In this document: positions 51,008-63,453 of the stretch, piece by piece
How positions within the stretch are numbered: the first letter of the stretch is position 1
Layout of the letters: each line of letters starts with the position of its first letter
DNA from: Balaenoptera acutorostrata
Taxonomy: Eukaryota; Chordata; Mammalia; Artiodactyla; Balaenopteridae
Reading direction: 5' to 3'
Assembly (NCBI RefSeq): GCF_949987535.1
Contig: NC_080081.1
Coordinates: 40,526,428-40,590,427, forward strand
DNA length: 64,000 bases
The notes under the pieces: generated by a model
What the model was told of the DNA's origin: nothing
Seen by the model: the letters and a program-made list of their open reading frames with translations, nothing else
Databases searched by the model: none
Position numbers and translations under genes: made by a program

Positions 51008-54000
51008 CTAGATTCTACAAATATGCATTAATATACAATATTTGTTTTTCTCTTTCTGACTTACTTCAATCTGTATGATAGTTTCTAGGTCCATCCACAT
51101 CTCTACTAATGACCCAATTTCGTTCTTTTTTATGACTGAGTAATATTCCATTATATATATGTACCACCTTCTTTATCCGTTCCTCTGTCAATGGACATTT
51201 AGGTTGCTTCCATAACCTGGCTATTGTAAATAGTGCTTCAATGAACATTGGGGTGCATGACTCTTTTTGAATATGGTTTTCTTTAGGTATATGCCCAGTA
51301 GTGCGATTGCTGGGTCATATGGTAATTCTATTTTTAGAATTCCATACTGTTCTCCATAATAGCTGTATGAATTTACATTCCCACCAACAGTGCAAGAGGG
51401 TTCCCTTTTCTCCACACCCTCTCCAGCATTTATTGTTTGTAGATTTTTTGATTATGCCCATTCTAACCAGTGTGAGGTGATACCTCATTGTGGTTTTGAT
51501 TTGCATTTATCTAATAATTAGTGACGTTGAGCAGCTTTTCACATACCTCTTGGCCCTCTGTATGTCTTCTTTGGAGAAGTGTCAGTTTAGGTCTTCTGCC
51601 CATTTTTTGATTGGGTTGTCTGTTTTTTTGGTATTGAGCTGCATGAGCTTCTTGTATATTTTGGAGATTAATCTTTTGTCCATCGATTTGTTTGCAAATA
51701 TTTTCTCCAGTTCTGAGGGTTGTCTTTTCATCTTGTTTGTAGTTTCCTTTGCTGTGCAAAAGCTTTTAAGTTTCATTAGGTCCCATTTGTTTATTTTTGT
51801 TTTTATTTCCATTACTCTAGGCAGTGGATCAAAAAAGATCTTGCAGTGATTTATGTCAAAGAGTGTTCTTCCTAAGTTTTCCTCTAAGAGTTTTACAGTG
51901 TCCAGTCTTACATTTAGGTCTCTAATCTATTTTGAGTTTATTTTTGTGTATGGTGTCAGGGAGTGTTCTAATTTCATTCTTTTACATGTAGCTGTCCAGT
52001 TTTCCCAGCACCACTTATTGAAGAGACTGTCTTTTGTCCATTGTATATCCTTGCCTCCTTTTTCATAAATTAGTTGACCATAGGTGTGTGGGTTTATCTC
52101 TGGGGTTTCTATCCTGTTCCAGTCATCTATATTTCTGTTTTTGTGCCAGTACCATATTGTCTTGATTACTGTAGCTTTGTAGTATAGTCTGAAGTCAGGG
52201 CACCTGATTCCTCCAGCTCAGTTTTTATTTTTTTTCTCAAGATTGCTTTGGCTATTCAGGGTCTTTTGTGCCTCCATATACATTTTAAGATTTCTTGTTC
52301 TAGTTCTGTGAAAAACACCATTGGTAATTTGATAGGGATTGCATTCAGTCTGTAGATGCTTTGGGTATTATAGTCATTTTCACAATATTGACCCTTCCAG
52401 TCCAAGAACATGGTATATCTCTCCATCTGTTTGTGTCATCTTTGATTTCTTTCATCAGTGTCTTATACTTTTCTGAGTACAGGTCTTTTGTCTCCTTAGG
52501 TAGGTTTATTCCTAGGTATTTTATTCTTGTTGTTGCAATGGTGAATGGAATTGTTTCCTTAACTTATCTTTCTGAGCTTTCATTGTTAGTGTAAAGGAAT
52601 GCAAGAGACTTCTGTGCATTAATTTTGTATCCTGCAACTTTACCAAATACATTGATTAGCTCTAGTAGTTTTCTGGTGGCATTTTTAAGATTTTCTATGT
52701 ATAGTATCATGTCATCTGCAAACAGCAACCGTTTTACTTCTTCTTTTCTGATTTGGATTTCTTTTATCTCTTTTTCTTCTCTGATTGCCATGACTAGGAC
52801 TTCCAAAACTATGTTGAATAATAGTGGTGAAAGTGGATATCCTTGTCTTGTTCCTGATCTTAGAGGAAATGCATTCAGTTTTTCACCATTGAGAACGATG
52901 TTGGCTTTGTGTTTGCATATATGGCCTTTTTTATGTTGATGTAAGTTCCCCCTATGCCTACTTTCTGGAGAGTTTTTATTATAAATGGGTGTTGAATTTT
53001 GTCAAAAGCTGTTTCTGCATCTATTAAGATGATCATATGGTTTTTATTCTTCAGTTTGTTACTGTGGTGTATCATACTGATTGATTTGTGGATATTGAAG
53101 AATCCTTGCATCCCTGGGATAAATCCCACTTGATCATGGTGTATGATCTTTTTAATATATTGTTGGATTCTGTTTGCTAGTATTTTGTTGAGAATTTTTG
53201 CATCTATATTCATCAGTGATTATGGTATGTAATTCTTTTTTTTTGTAATATCTTTGTCTGGTTTTGTATCAGGGTGACTGTGGCCTCATAGAATGAATTT
53301 GGCAGTGTTCCTTCCTCTGCAACTACTTTGGAAGAGTTTGAAGAGGATGGGTATTAGCTCTTCACAAAATGTTTGATAGAATTAATCTGTGAAGCCTTCT
53401 GGTCCTGGACTTTTGTTTGTTGGAAGATTTTTAGTCATAGTTTTAATTTCATTACTTGTGATTTGTCTGTTCATATTTTCTATTTGTTCCTTGTTCAGTC
53501 ATGGCAGGTTATACCTTTCTAAGAATTTGTCCATTTGTTTGAGGTTGTCCATTTTATTGGTGTATAGTTGCTTGTAGTATTCTATTATGGTGCTTTGTAT
53601 TTCTGTGGTGCCTGTTGTAACTTCTCCTGTTTCATTTCTAACTTTATTGAGTCATCTCACTCTTTTTCTTGATGATTGTAGCTAAAGGATTATCAATTTT
53701 GTTTATCTTCTCAAAGAGCCAGCTTTTAGTTTTATTGATATTTGCTATTGTTTTCTTTGTTTCTATGTCATTTATTTCTGGTCTGATCTTTATTATTTCT
53801 TTCTTTCTACTAACTTTGGGTTTTCTTTGTTCTTCTTTCTCTAGCTCCTTTAGGTGTAAGGTTAGATTGTTTATTTGAGATTTTTCTTGTTACTTGAAGT
53901 ATGATTGTATTGCTATAAACTTCCGTCTTAGAACTGCTTTTGCTGCATCCCATAGGTTTTGGGTCATAGTGTTTTCATTGTCATTTGTCTCTAGGTATTT

Positions 54001-54809
54001 TTTGATTTCCTCTTTGATTTCTTAGTTATCTTTTCGTTATTTAGTAGCATATTGTTTAGCCTCCATATGTTTGTATTTTTTACATTTTTTTTTCCTGTAA
54101 TTGATCTCTAATCTCATAGCATTGTGGTCAGAAAAGATGCTTGACACGATTTCAATTTTCTTAAATTTACTGAGGCTTGTTTGTGACCCAAAATGTGATC
54201 TATCTTAGAGAATGTTCCATGAGCACTTGAAAAGAAAGTGTAATCTGCTGTGTTTGGATGGAATGTCCTAGAAATATCAATTAAGTCTATCTGGTCTATT
54301 GTGTCATTTAAAGCTTGTGTTTCCTTATTAATTTTCTGTCTGGATGACCTGTTCATTAGCATAAGTGAGGTGTTAAAGTCCCCCACTATTATTGTATTAC
54401 TGTTGATTTCCCCTTTTATAGCTGTTAGTCTTTGCCTTATGTATTGAGGTGATCCTACAGTGGGTGTATACATATTTATAATTGTTATATCTTGTTCTTG
54501 AATTGATCCCTTGATCACTATGTAGTGTCCTTCCTTGTCTCTTGTAACATCCTTTATTTTAAAGTCTATTTTATCTGATATGAGTATTGTTACTTCAGCT
54601 TTCTTTTGATTTCCGTTTGCATGGAGTATCTTTTTCCATCCCCTCACTTTCAGTCTGTATGTGTCCCTAGGTCTGAAGTGGGTCTCTTGTAGACAGCATA
54701 TATACGGGTCTTGTTTTTGGATCCATTCAACCAGTCTGTGTCTTTTGGTTGGGGTATTGAATCCATTCACATTTAAGGTAATTATTGATATGTATGTTAG
54801 TATTACCAT
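51008..54809 (-). pseudogene. ORF2: L1 ORF2 pseudogene, antisense
   Basis: It spans about 1,267 codon positions, close to the usual 1,275. The endonuclease part is readable as a single 243-codon frame (54845-54114) with 'LNVNGF', 'QETHF' and 'GDFNTS'. Reverse-transcriptase pieces are at 53213-52875 ('[10 protein letters not shown]') and 52806-52564 ('[10 protein letters not shown]'). The C-terminal CCHC block '[13 protein letters not shown]' is near 51330-51430. Multiple frameshifts and stops separate these pieces, so it is non-functional. Large plus-strand ORFs over it (for example 51490-51849) are shadows. Confidence 0.92.
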
Positions 54810-54867
54810 TTTCTTAATTGTTTTGGGTTTGTTTTTGTAGCTCATTTTCTTCTCTCATGTTTCCCAC

Positions 54868-55764
54868 TTAGAGAATTTCCTTTAGCATTTGCTGTAGAGT
54901 CGGTTTGGTGGTGTTGAATTATCTTAGGTTTTGCTTGTCTGTAAAGCTTCTGATTTATACATTGAATCTAAATGAGATCGTTGGTGGGTAGGATAATATT
55001 GGCTGTAGGTTTTTCCCTTTCATCACTTTAAATATATCCTGCCACTCCCTTCTGGTCTTCAGAGTTTCTGCTTAGAAATCAGCTGATAACCTTATGGGGA
55101 TTCCCTTGTATGTTATTTCCTGCTTTTCCCTTGCTGCTTTTAATATTTTTTTCTTTGTACTTAATTTTTAATAGTTAGATTAATATGTGTCTCAGTGTGT
55201 TTCTCCTTGGGTTCAAGCTGTGTGGGAATCTCTGCACTTCCTGGACTTGATTGACTATTTCCTTTCCCATGTTAGGCAAGTTCTCAACTATAATCTCTTC
55301 AAATATTTTCTCATACGCTTTCTATTTCTCTTCTTTTTTTCTGAGCCCCCTATAATTTGAATTTTGGTGCATTTAATATTGTCCCAGAGGTCTCTGAGAC
55401 TGTCCTCAATTCTTTTCATTCTTTTTTCTTTATTCTCTTCCGCAGCAGTTGTTTCCACCATTTTATCTTCCATCCGACTTATCTGTTCTTCTGCCTCAGG
55501 TATTCTGCTATTGATTTCTTCTAGAGTATTTTTAATTTCAGTTATTGTGTTGTTCATTACTGTTTGTTTGCTCTTTAGTTCTTCTAGGTGCTTGTTAAAC
55601 ATTTCTTGTATTTTCTCCATTCTTCTCCCAAGATTTTGGATCATCTTTACTATCTTTACTCTGAATGTTTTTTCAGTTAGACTGCCTATTTCCTCTTCAT
55701 TTTTTTGGTCTTGTGGGTTTTTACCTTACTCCTTCATCTGCTGCATATTTCTCTGTCTTCTCAT
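54868..55764 (-). pseudogene. ORF1: L1 ORF1 pseudogene, antisense
   Basis: The minus-strand ATG at 55764 opens 'MRRQRNMQQMKE'. The longest surviving frame (55644-55288) covers the coiled coil with 'EINSRIPEAEEQISRMEDK' heptads. The C-terminal end aligns with the intact ORF1 to a stop at 54868-54870. Frameshifts break it near 55290 and upstream. The overall span equals a full-length ORF1. Confidence 0.9.
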
Positions 55765-56576
55765 TTTAACTGTGTTTGGTACCTCCTTTCCACAGGCTGC
55801 AGTGTTGTAGTTCCTCTTACTTATGATGTCTACCTCCAGTGGGCAATGTTGGTCTAGTGGCTTGTGTAGGCTTCCTGGTGGGGGAGACTGATGCCTGTTT
55901 TCTGGTGCATGGAGCTGGATCTTGTCCCTCTGATGGGCAATGCCATGTCCGGTGATGTGTTTTGGAGTATCTGTCAGCTTAGTATGACTTTAAGCAGTCT
56001 GTCTGCTAATGGTGGGGTTGTGCTCCTGTCTTGATAGTTGTTTGGCATGAGGTATCCAGCACTGGAGCTTGCTGGCTATTGGGTGGAGACAGGTCTTAAT
56101 GTTGAGATGGAGACTTCTGGGAGAGCTCTTACCAATTAATATTCCATGGGACCAGGATTTCTCTCATGGTCCAACATCCTGGACTTGGCTCTCCCACCTC
56201 GGATGCACAGGCCCAACTGCTGGCCGGAGCTCCAAAACTCTGCAAGCCACATGGTGTGGAAGAAAAGGGGAAAAAAAAAAAGAAAAAAAATAGAAGAACT
56301 GACAAACGAAACCCTGAGACAAATGGTAAATGCAAAACTGAACAGACAAAAACACAAAGAAACACACACTCACAAAAAGAAAAAAAAAAAAAAAAGAGAA
56401 AACAAAAAAAGAAGAGAGCAACCAAACCAATAAACAAACCCTAAAACGAAAACAAACACAAAAAACTAAACTCACCAAAAGAAAGGAAAACAACAACAAC
56501 AAAAATGAAACACAGAGAGCAAACTAAAAAAATGCAAAGAAAGACACGGCTCGCTGCCGCCATCTTGAACTGCTGT

Positions 56577-57026
56577 GAGGTGCTTGGCGTGTCTGTGTGT
56601 GGCTCTGCACATGGGTTTGCACATGGCCCTTGAAGCTACAGTGTCGGCAGAAGCCGGTTCACACTAGGAACTCTGGTGTGAAGGGCTGGGCGCGAGGCCT
56701 CTGCACGCAGCCACCTATGAGCAAGTGCATCTAGACCAAGCACAAAGGAAAAAGAAAAAGATTCCCCAGATTTTGCCAACTCATCACTCCATTTTGGTCT
56801 GTCTTCTCTGAGGTTCATGGAAGTTTATTATACCTTTAGCTCGGACAACAAAAAGAGAAATAGCCAATTTTCTATAGTGGTCAAGACTGGAGAATAAACT
56901 CAAGAATACTGTTTTTGGTTACATTAAAAGTACTGTGGCTGATTTTTTTTGAGAGGCTCAGGAACTGGCTCTACAGGTTTTTCCAACAGGAGATTTCAGG
57001 ATGTCTGCAGCACACTAAGACACTAT
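56577..57026. other. Spacer between the two head-to-head L1s
   Basis: About 450 bp. Part (56577-56740) is GC-richer and could be further 5'UTR of the antisense L1. 56820-57026 is AT-rich and probably pre-insertion DNA. No exon recognised. Confidence 0.4.
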
Positions 57027-57032
57027 GGAGAG

Positions 57033-57042
57033 AAGATGGCGG
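57033..57042 (+). promoter_or_regulatory. YY1-type site at the L1 5' end
   Basis: aagatggcgg matches the YY1 core AAGATGGCGGC found at the start of human L1, where it directs accurate start-site choice. Equivalent sites occur in the antisense L1s near 56557-56566 and 451-463. Confidence 0.7.
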
Positions 57043-57394
57043 AAGAGTAAGACGCAGAGATCACATTCCTTCCCACAGATACAGTAGAAATACACCTACA
57101 CGTGGAACTGCTCCTACAGAACACCCACTGAACGCTGGCAGAAAACGTCCGACCTCCAAAAAGGCAAGAAACTCCCCCCGTACTTGGGTAGGGCAAAAGA
57201 AAAAAGAAATAACAGAGACAAAAGAATAGGGACGGCACCTGCACCAGTGGGAGGGAGCCGTGAAGGAGGAAAGGTTTCCACGCACTAGGAGCCCCTTCGC
57301 GGGCGGAGACTGCAGGGGGCGGAGGGGGGAACCTTCAGAGCCACGGAGGAGAGCGCAGCCACAGAGGTGCGGAGGGCAAAGGGGAGAGGTTCCC

Positions 57395-57760
57395 GCACAG
57401 AGGCTCGGCGCCGAGCAGCACTCACCAGCCCGAGAGGCTTGTCTGCTTAGCCGCCGGGGCGGGCGGGGCTGGGAGCTGAGGCTCGGGCTTCGGTCGGATC
57501 GCAGGGAGAGGACTGGGGCTGGCGGCATGAACACAGCCTGAAGGGGTTAGCGCACCACAGCTAGCCGGGAGGGAGTCCGGGAAAAAGTCTGCAGCTGCCG
57601 AAGAGGCAAGAGACTTTTTCTTGCCTCTTTGTTTCGCGGCGGGCAAGGAGAGGGGATTCAGAGTGCCGCCTAAACGAACTCCAGAGAAGGGCGCGAGCCG
57701 CGGCTATCAGCGCGAATCCCACAGCAACAGGGGCGCAGAGGGAAAATCGGAGAGACTCCC
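57395..57760 (+). repeat. 5'UTR tandem unit 1 (366 bp)
   Basis: It starts 'gcacagaggctcggcgccgag'. Its landmarks recur exactly 366 bases later (57395 to 57761; 'agactttttcttgcctcttt' at 57611 and 57977). A weaker match upstream of 57395 ('ggaggggggaacc..gccacggag..gcagcc') suggests an older partial unit. Confidence 0.93.
57456..57473 (+). promoter_or_regulatory. G-quadruplex/GC-box motif in unit 1
   Basis: GGGG-C-GGG-C-GGGG-CT-GGG, four G runs with loops of 1-2 nt. In unit 2 the same place (57822-57838) has lost a G run, so the full motif exists in one unit only. Confidence 0.65.
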
Positions 57761-58100
57761 GCACAGAGGCTCGGCGCCGAGCGGCGCTCACCAGCCCGAG
57801 AGGCTTGTCTGCTCCCCCGCCGGGGCGGGCAGGGCTGGAAGCTGAGGCTCGGGCTGCGGTCGGATCGCAGGGAGAGGACTGGGGCTGGCGGCGTGAACAC
57901 AGCCTGAAGGGGTTGGCGCACCACAGCTAGCCGGGAGGGAGACCGGGAAAAGGTCTGCAGCTGCCGAAGAGGCAAGAGACTTTTTCTTGCCTCTTTGTTT
58001 CGCTGCGCGCAAGGAGAGGGGATTCAGAGCGCCGCCTAAACGAACTCCAGAGAAGGGCGCAAGCCACGGCGATCAGCGCGGACCCCAGAGACGGGCGTGA
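57761..58100 (+). repeat. 5'UTR tandem unit 2 (partial second copy)
   Basis: Nearly identical to unit 1 with scattered substitutions, to about 'cagcgcggaccccag'. Then the sequence diverges into the downstream 5'UTR. Confidence 0.93.
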
Positions 58101-59270
58101 GACGCTGGGGCTGCTGCTGCCGCCTCCAAAAAGCCTGTGTGTGAGCACAGGTCACTCTCCACACCTCCCCTCCCGGGAGCCTGTGCAGCCCGCCACTGCC
58201 AGGGTCCCGGGATCCGGGGACAACATCCCCGGGAGAACGCACTGCGCGCCTCGAGCTGGTGCAACGTCACGCCGGCCTCGGCCGCCGCAGGCTCGCCCCG
58301 CCTCCTCCGTACCGCTCCCTCCCCGCGGCCTGGGTGAGCCAGAGCCCCCGAAGCAGCTGCTCCTTTAACCCCGTCCTGTCTGGGCGGGGAACAGACGCCC
58401 TCAGGCGACCTACACGCAGAGGCGGGTCCAAATCCAAAGCTGAACCCCAGGAGCTGTGCGAACAGGGAAGAGAAGGGGAAATCTCTCCCAGCAGCCTCAG
58501 AAGCAGCGAATTAAAGCTCCACAAACAACTTGATGAGCCTGCATCTGCTGAATACCTGAATAGACAACAAATCATCCCAAATTCAGGAGGTGGACTCTGG
58601 GAGCAGGAGATATTAATTTTTCCCCTTTTCCTTTTTTTTGTGAGTGTATATGTATATGCTTCTGGGTGAGATTTTGTCTGTATAGCTTTGCTTTACAATA
58701 GCTTTATTTTACTTCACTATATTATAGCCTCTTTCTTTCTTTCTTTCTATTTTTTCTCCCTTTTACTCTGAGCCGTGTGGACGAAAGGCTCTTGGTGCTC
58801 CAGCCAGGCATCAGGGCCGTGCCTCTGAGGTGGGAGAGCCAACTTCAGAACACTGGTCCACAAGAGACCTCCCAGCTCCACGTAATACCAAACGGCAAAA
58901 ATCTCCCAGAGATCTCCATCTCAACATCAAGACCCAGCTTCACTCAACGACCAGCAAGCTACAGTGCTGGACATCCTATGCCAAACAACTAGCTAGACAG
59001 GAACACAACCCCATCCATTGGCAGAGAGGCTGCCTAAAATCATAATAAGGCCACAGACACCACAAAATACACCACCAGACGTGGACGTGCCCACCAGAAA
59101 GACAAGATCTAGCCTCATCCACCAGAACTCAGGCACTAATTCCCTCCACCAGGAAGCCTACACAACCCACTGAACCAACCTTAGCCACTGGGGACAGATA
59201 CCCAAAACAATGGGAACTACGAACCTGCAGCCTGTGAAAAGGAGACCCCAAACACAGTAAGATAGGCAAA

Positions 59271-60164
59271 ATGAGACGACAGAAAAACACACAGCAGATG
59301 AAGGAGCAGGCTCAAAACACACTGGACTTAACAAATGAAGAGGAAATAGGTAGTCTACCTGAAAAAGAATTCAGAATAATGATAGTAAGGATGATCCAAA
59401 ATCTTGGAAATAGAATAGACAAAATGCAAGAAACATTTAACAAGGATGTAGAAGAACTAAAGAGGAACCAAGCAATGATGAAAAACACAATAAATGAAAT
59501 TAAAAATACTCTAGATGGGATCAATAGTAGAATAACTGAGGCAGAAGAAAGGATAAGTGACCTGGAAGATAAAATGGTGGAAATAACTACTCCAGAGCAG
59601 GATAAAGAAAAAAGAATGAAAAGAACTGAGGACAGTCTCAGGGACCTCTGGGACAACATTAAACGTGCCAACATTCGAATTATAGGGGTACCAGAAGAAG
59701 AAGAAAAAAAGAAAGGGACTGAGAAAATTTTTGAAGAGATTATAGTTGAAAACTTCCCTAATATGGGAAAGGAAATAGTTAATCAAGTCCTGGAAGCACA
59801 GAGAGTCCCATACAGGATAAACCCAAGGAGGAACACGCCAAGACACATATTAATCAAACTGTCAAAAATTAAATATAAGGAAAGCATATTAAAGGCAGCA
59901 AGGGAAAAAAAACAAATAACACACAAGGGAATCCCCATAAGGTTAACATCTGATCTCTCAGCAGAAACTCTGCAAGCCAGAAGGGAGTGGCAGGATATAC
60001 TTAAAGTCATGAAGGAGAAAAACCTACAACCAAGATTACTCTACCCAGCAAGGATCTCATTCAGATTCGATGGAGAAATTAAAACCTTTACAGACAAGCA
60101 AAAGCTGAGAGAGTTCAGCACCACCAAACCAGCTTTACAACAAATGCTAAAGGATATTCTCTAG
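59271..60164 (+). CDS. ORF1: L1 ORF1 protein (RNA-binding chaperone), intact
   Basis: 297 codons, the expected size for a cetartiodactyl L1 ORF1p. Residues about 38-130 are a long coiled coil with heptads ('[20 protein letters not shown]') that should trimerise. About 133-228 is the RNA-recognition domain ('[13 protein letters not shown]' to '[20 protein letters not shown]'). 232-297 is the C-terminal domain with 'RREWQDI', 'YPARISF' and '[10 protein letters not shown]', the nucleic-acid-binding signature. The protein coats L1 RNA in the cytoplasm and acts as a chaperone in target-primed reverse transcription. No stop or frameshift. The start aligns with both decayed ORF1 copies here. ORF2 follows 58 nt downstream. 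Confidence 0.95.
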   Translation: MRRQKNTQQMKEQAQNTLDLTNEEEIGSLPEKEFRIMIVRMIQNLGNRIDKMQETFNKDVEELKRNQAMMKNTINEIKNTLDGINSRITEAEERISDLEDKMVEITTPEQDKEKRMKRTEDSLRDLWDNIKRANIRIIGVPEEEEKKKGTEKIFEEIIVENFPNMGKEIVNQVLEAQRVPYRINPRRNTPRHILIKLSKIKYKESILKAAREKKQITHKGIPIRLTSDLSAETLQARREWQDILKVMKEKNLQPRLLYPARISFRFDGEIKTFTDKQKLREFSTTKPALQQMLKDIL

Positions 60165-60222
60165 GCAAGAAACACAAGAGAAGGAAAACACCTACAATAA
60201 CAAACCCAATACATTTAAGAAA

Positions 60223-63200
60223 ATGGGAATAGGAACATACATATCGATAATTACCTTGAATGTAAATGGATTAAATGCTCCCACCAAAAGACACAGGCTG
60301 GCTGAATGTATACAAAAACAAGACCCATACATATGCTGTCTACAAGAGACCCACTTCAGACCTAGGGACACATACAGACTGAAAGTGAGGGGATGGAAAA
60401 AGATATTCCATGCAAATGGAAATCAAAAGAAAGCTGGAGTAGCAATTCTCATATCAGACAAAATAGACTTTAAAATAAAGACTATTACAAGAGACAAAGA
60501 AGGACACTATATAATGATCAAGGGATCGATCCAAGAGGAAGGTATAACAATTGTAAATATTTATGCACCCAACATAGGAGCACCTCAATACATAAGGCAA
60601 ATACTAACAGCCATGAAAGGGGAAATTGACAGCAACACAATCATAGTAGGGGACTTTAACACCCCACTTTCACCAATGGACAGATCATCCAAAATGAAAA
60701 TAAATAAGGAAACACAAGCTTTAAATGATACATTAAACAATATGGACTTAATTGATATTTATAGGACATTCCACCCAAAAACAACAGAATACACATTTTT
60801 CTCAAGTGCTCATGGAACATTCTCCAGGATAGATCATATCTTGGGTCACAAATCAAGCCTTGGTAAATTTAAGAAAATTGAAATCGTATCAAGTATCTTT
60901 TCCGACCACAACGCTATGAGACTAGATATCAATTACAGGAAAAGATCTGTAAAAAATACAAACACATGGAGGCTACACAATACATTACTTAATAACGAAG
61001 TGATTACTGAAGAAATCAAAGGGGAAATCAAAAAATACCTAGAAACAAATGACAATGGAGACACGACGACCCAAAACCTATGGGACACAGCAAAAGCAGT
61101 GCTAAGAGGGAAGTTTATAGCAATACAAGCCTACCTCAAGAAACAGGAAACATCTCGAATAAACAACCTAACCTTGCACCTAAAGCAATTAGAGAAAGAA
61201 GAACAAAAAAACCCCAAAGCCAGCAGAAGGAAAGAAATTATAAAGATCAGGTCAGAAATAAATGAAAAAGAAATGAAGGAAACAATAGCAAAAATCAATG
61301 AAACTAAAAGCTGGTTCTTTGAGAAGATAAACAAAATTGATAAACCATTAGCCAGACTCATCAAGAGAAAAAGGGAGAAGACTCAGATCAATAGAATTAG
61401 AAATGAAAAAGGAGAAGTAACCACTGACACTGCAGAAATACAAAAGATCATGAGAGATTACTACAAGCAACTCTATGCCAATAAAATGGACAACCTGGAA
61501 GAAATGGACAGATTCTTAGAAATGCACAAACTGCCGAGACTGAACCAGGAAGAAATAGAAAATATGAACAGACCAATCACAAGCACTGAAATTGAAACTG
61601 TGATTAAAAACCTTCCAACAAACAAAAGCCCAGGACCAGATGGCTTCACAGGCGAATTCTATCAAACATTTAGAGAAGAGCTAACACCTATCCTTCTCAA
61701 ACTCTTCCAAAATATTGCAGAGGGAGGAACACTCCCAAACTCATTCTACGAGGCCACCATCACCCTGATACCAAAACCAGACAAAGATGTCACAAAGAAA
61801 GAAAACTACAGGCCAATATCACTGATGAACATAGATGCAAAAATCCTCAACAAAATACTAGCAAACAGAATCCAACAGCACATTAAAAGGATCATACACC
61901 ATGATCAAGTGGGGTTTATCCCAGGAATGCAAGGATTCTTCAATATACGCAAATCAATCAATGTGATACACCATATTAACAAATTGAAGGAGAAAAACCA
62001 TATGATCATCTCAATAGATGCAGAGAAAGCTTTTGACAAAATTCAACACCCATTTATGATAAAAGCCCTGCAGAAAGTAGGCATAGAGGGAACTTTCCTC
62101 AACATAATAAAGGCCATATATGACAAACCCACAGCCAACATTGTCCTCAATGGTGAAAAACTGAAACCATTTCCACTAAGATCAGGAACAAGACAAGGTT
62201 GCCCACTCTCACCACTATTATTCAACATAGTTCTGGAAGTCCTAGCCACAGCAATCAGAGAAGACAAAGAAATAAAAGGAATCCAAATCGGAAAAGAAGA
62301 AGTAAAGCTGTCACTATTTGCAGATGACATGATACTATACATAGAGAATCCTAAAGATGCTACCAGAAAACTCCTAGAGCTAATCAATGAATTTGGTAAA
62401 GTAGCAGGATACAAAATTAATGCACAGAAATCTCTTGCATTTCTATACACTAATGACGAAAAATCTGAAAGTGAAATTAAGAAAACACTCCCATTTACCA
62501 TTGCAACAAAAAGAATAAAATATCTAGGAATAAACCTACCTAAGGAGACAAAAGACCTGTATGCAGAAAATTATAAGACACTGATGAAAGAAATTAAAGA
62601 TGATACAAATAGATGGAGAGATATATCATGTTCCTGGATTGGAAGAATCAACATTGTGAAAATGTCTCTACTACCCAAAGCAATCTACAGATTCAATGCA
62701 ATCCCTATCAAACTACCACTGGCATTTTTCACAGAACTAGAACAAAAAATTTCACAATTTGTATGGAAACACAAAAGACCCCGAATAGCCAAAGCAATCT
62801 TGAGAACGAAAAATGGAGCTGGGGGAATCAGGCTCCCTGACTTCAGACTGTATTACAAAGCTTCAGTAATCAAGACAGTTTGGTATTGGCACAAAAACAG
62901 AAATATAGATCAATGGAACAGGATAGAAAGCCCAGAGATAAACCCACACACATATGGTCAACTTATCTTTGATAAAGGAGGCAAGCATATACAGTGGAGA
63001 AAAGACAGCCTCTTCAATAAGTGGTGCTGGGAAAATTGGACAGGAACATGTAAAAGTATGAAATTAGAACACTCCCTGACACCATGCACAAAAATAAACT
63101 CAAAATGGATTAAAGACCTAAGTGTAAGGGCAGACACTATCAAACTCTTAGAGGAAAACATAGGCAGAACACTCTATGACATACATCACAGCAAGATTCT

Positions 63201-63453
63201 TTTTGACCCAGCTCCCAGAGAAATGGAAATAAGTACACAAATAAACAAATGGGACCTAATGAAACTGAAAAGCTTTTGCACAGCAAAGGAAACCATAAAC
63301 AAGACCAAAAGACAACCCTCAGAATGGGAGAAAATATTTGCAAATGAAGCAACTGACAAAGGATTAATCTCCAAGATTTACAAGCAGCTCATGCAGCTCA
63401 ATAACAAAAAAAACGAACAACCCAATCCAAAAATGGGCAGAAGATTTAAATAG
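60223..63453 (+). pseudogene. ORF2: L1 ORF2 protein, open for 1,076 codons, then one frameshift
   Basis: ORF2p nicks target DNA and reverse-transcribes L1 RNA. The AP-like endonuclease domain (about 1-240) keeps N13, E42 (QETH), D144 and N146 (GDFN), D204 (RIDHI) and H229 (SDHN). The reverse transcriptase has 'SIDAEKAFD' (D599) and 'LFADD' (D701, D702), so the catalytic triad is present. The frame ends at 63453 after a +1 shift: the A-run at 63406-63413 has eight A where the copy at 16834 has seven. The sequence continues in the shifted frame to the window edge, including the CCHC cluster (63608-63661: C, C, H, C in CX3CX7HX4C spacing). The normal length is about 1,275 residues. It could be a real mutation or a homopolymer error in assembly. 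Confidence 0.93.

Larger units (their letters stand above)
50755..56576 (-). mobile_element. Near full-length L1, antisense, decayed
   Basis: The 3' end is at 50755 (short T-run 50753-50762) with a 3'UTR variant containing 'agcaggtcctcattagttatctattttata', different from the 3'UTR at 22.2 kb and 36.3 kb and so another L1 lineage. ORF2 is at 51008-54809, ORF1 at 54868-55764, and the 5'UTR extends to about 56576, where the minus strand reads 'aagatggcggcagcgag', a YY1-type start. The exact 5' boundary is uncertain: matching target duplications were not found, and the element could extend some way toward 57000. Confidence 0.9.
57230..58480 (+). promoter_or_regulatory. CpG-rich L1 5'UTR promoter region
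   Basis: GC-rich with many CpGs, in sharp contrast to the AT-rich window. It includes GC boxes (ggggcgggcgggg at 57456-57468) and a 366-bp tandem duplication. In L1s this region carries an internal pol II promoter that lies downstream of the start site; CpG density implies control by DNA methylation. Survival of the CpGs supports a young age. Confidence 0.75.

Noticed and set aside
51490..51849. 119-codon plus-strand ORF and similar plus-strand ORFs to 55810
   Set aside because: They are shadows of the antisense L1 ORF1 and ORF2.
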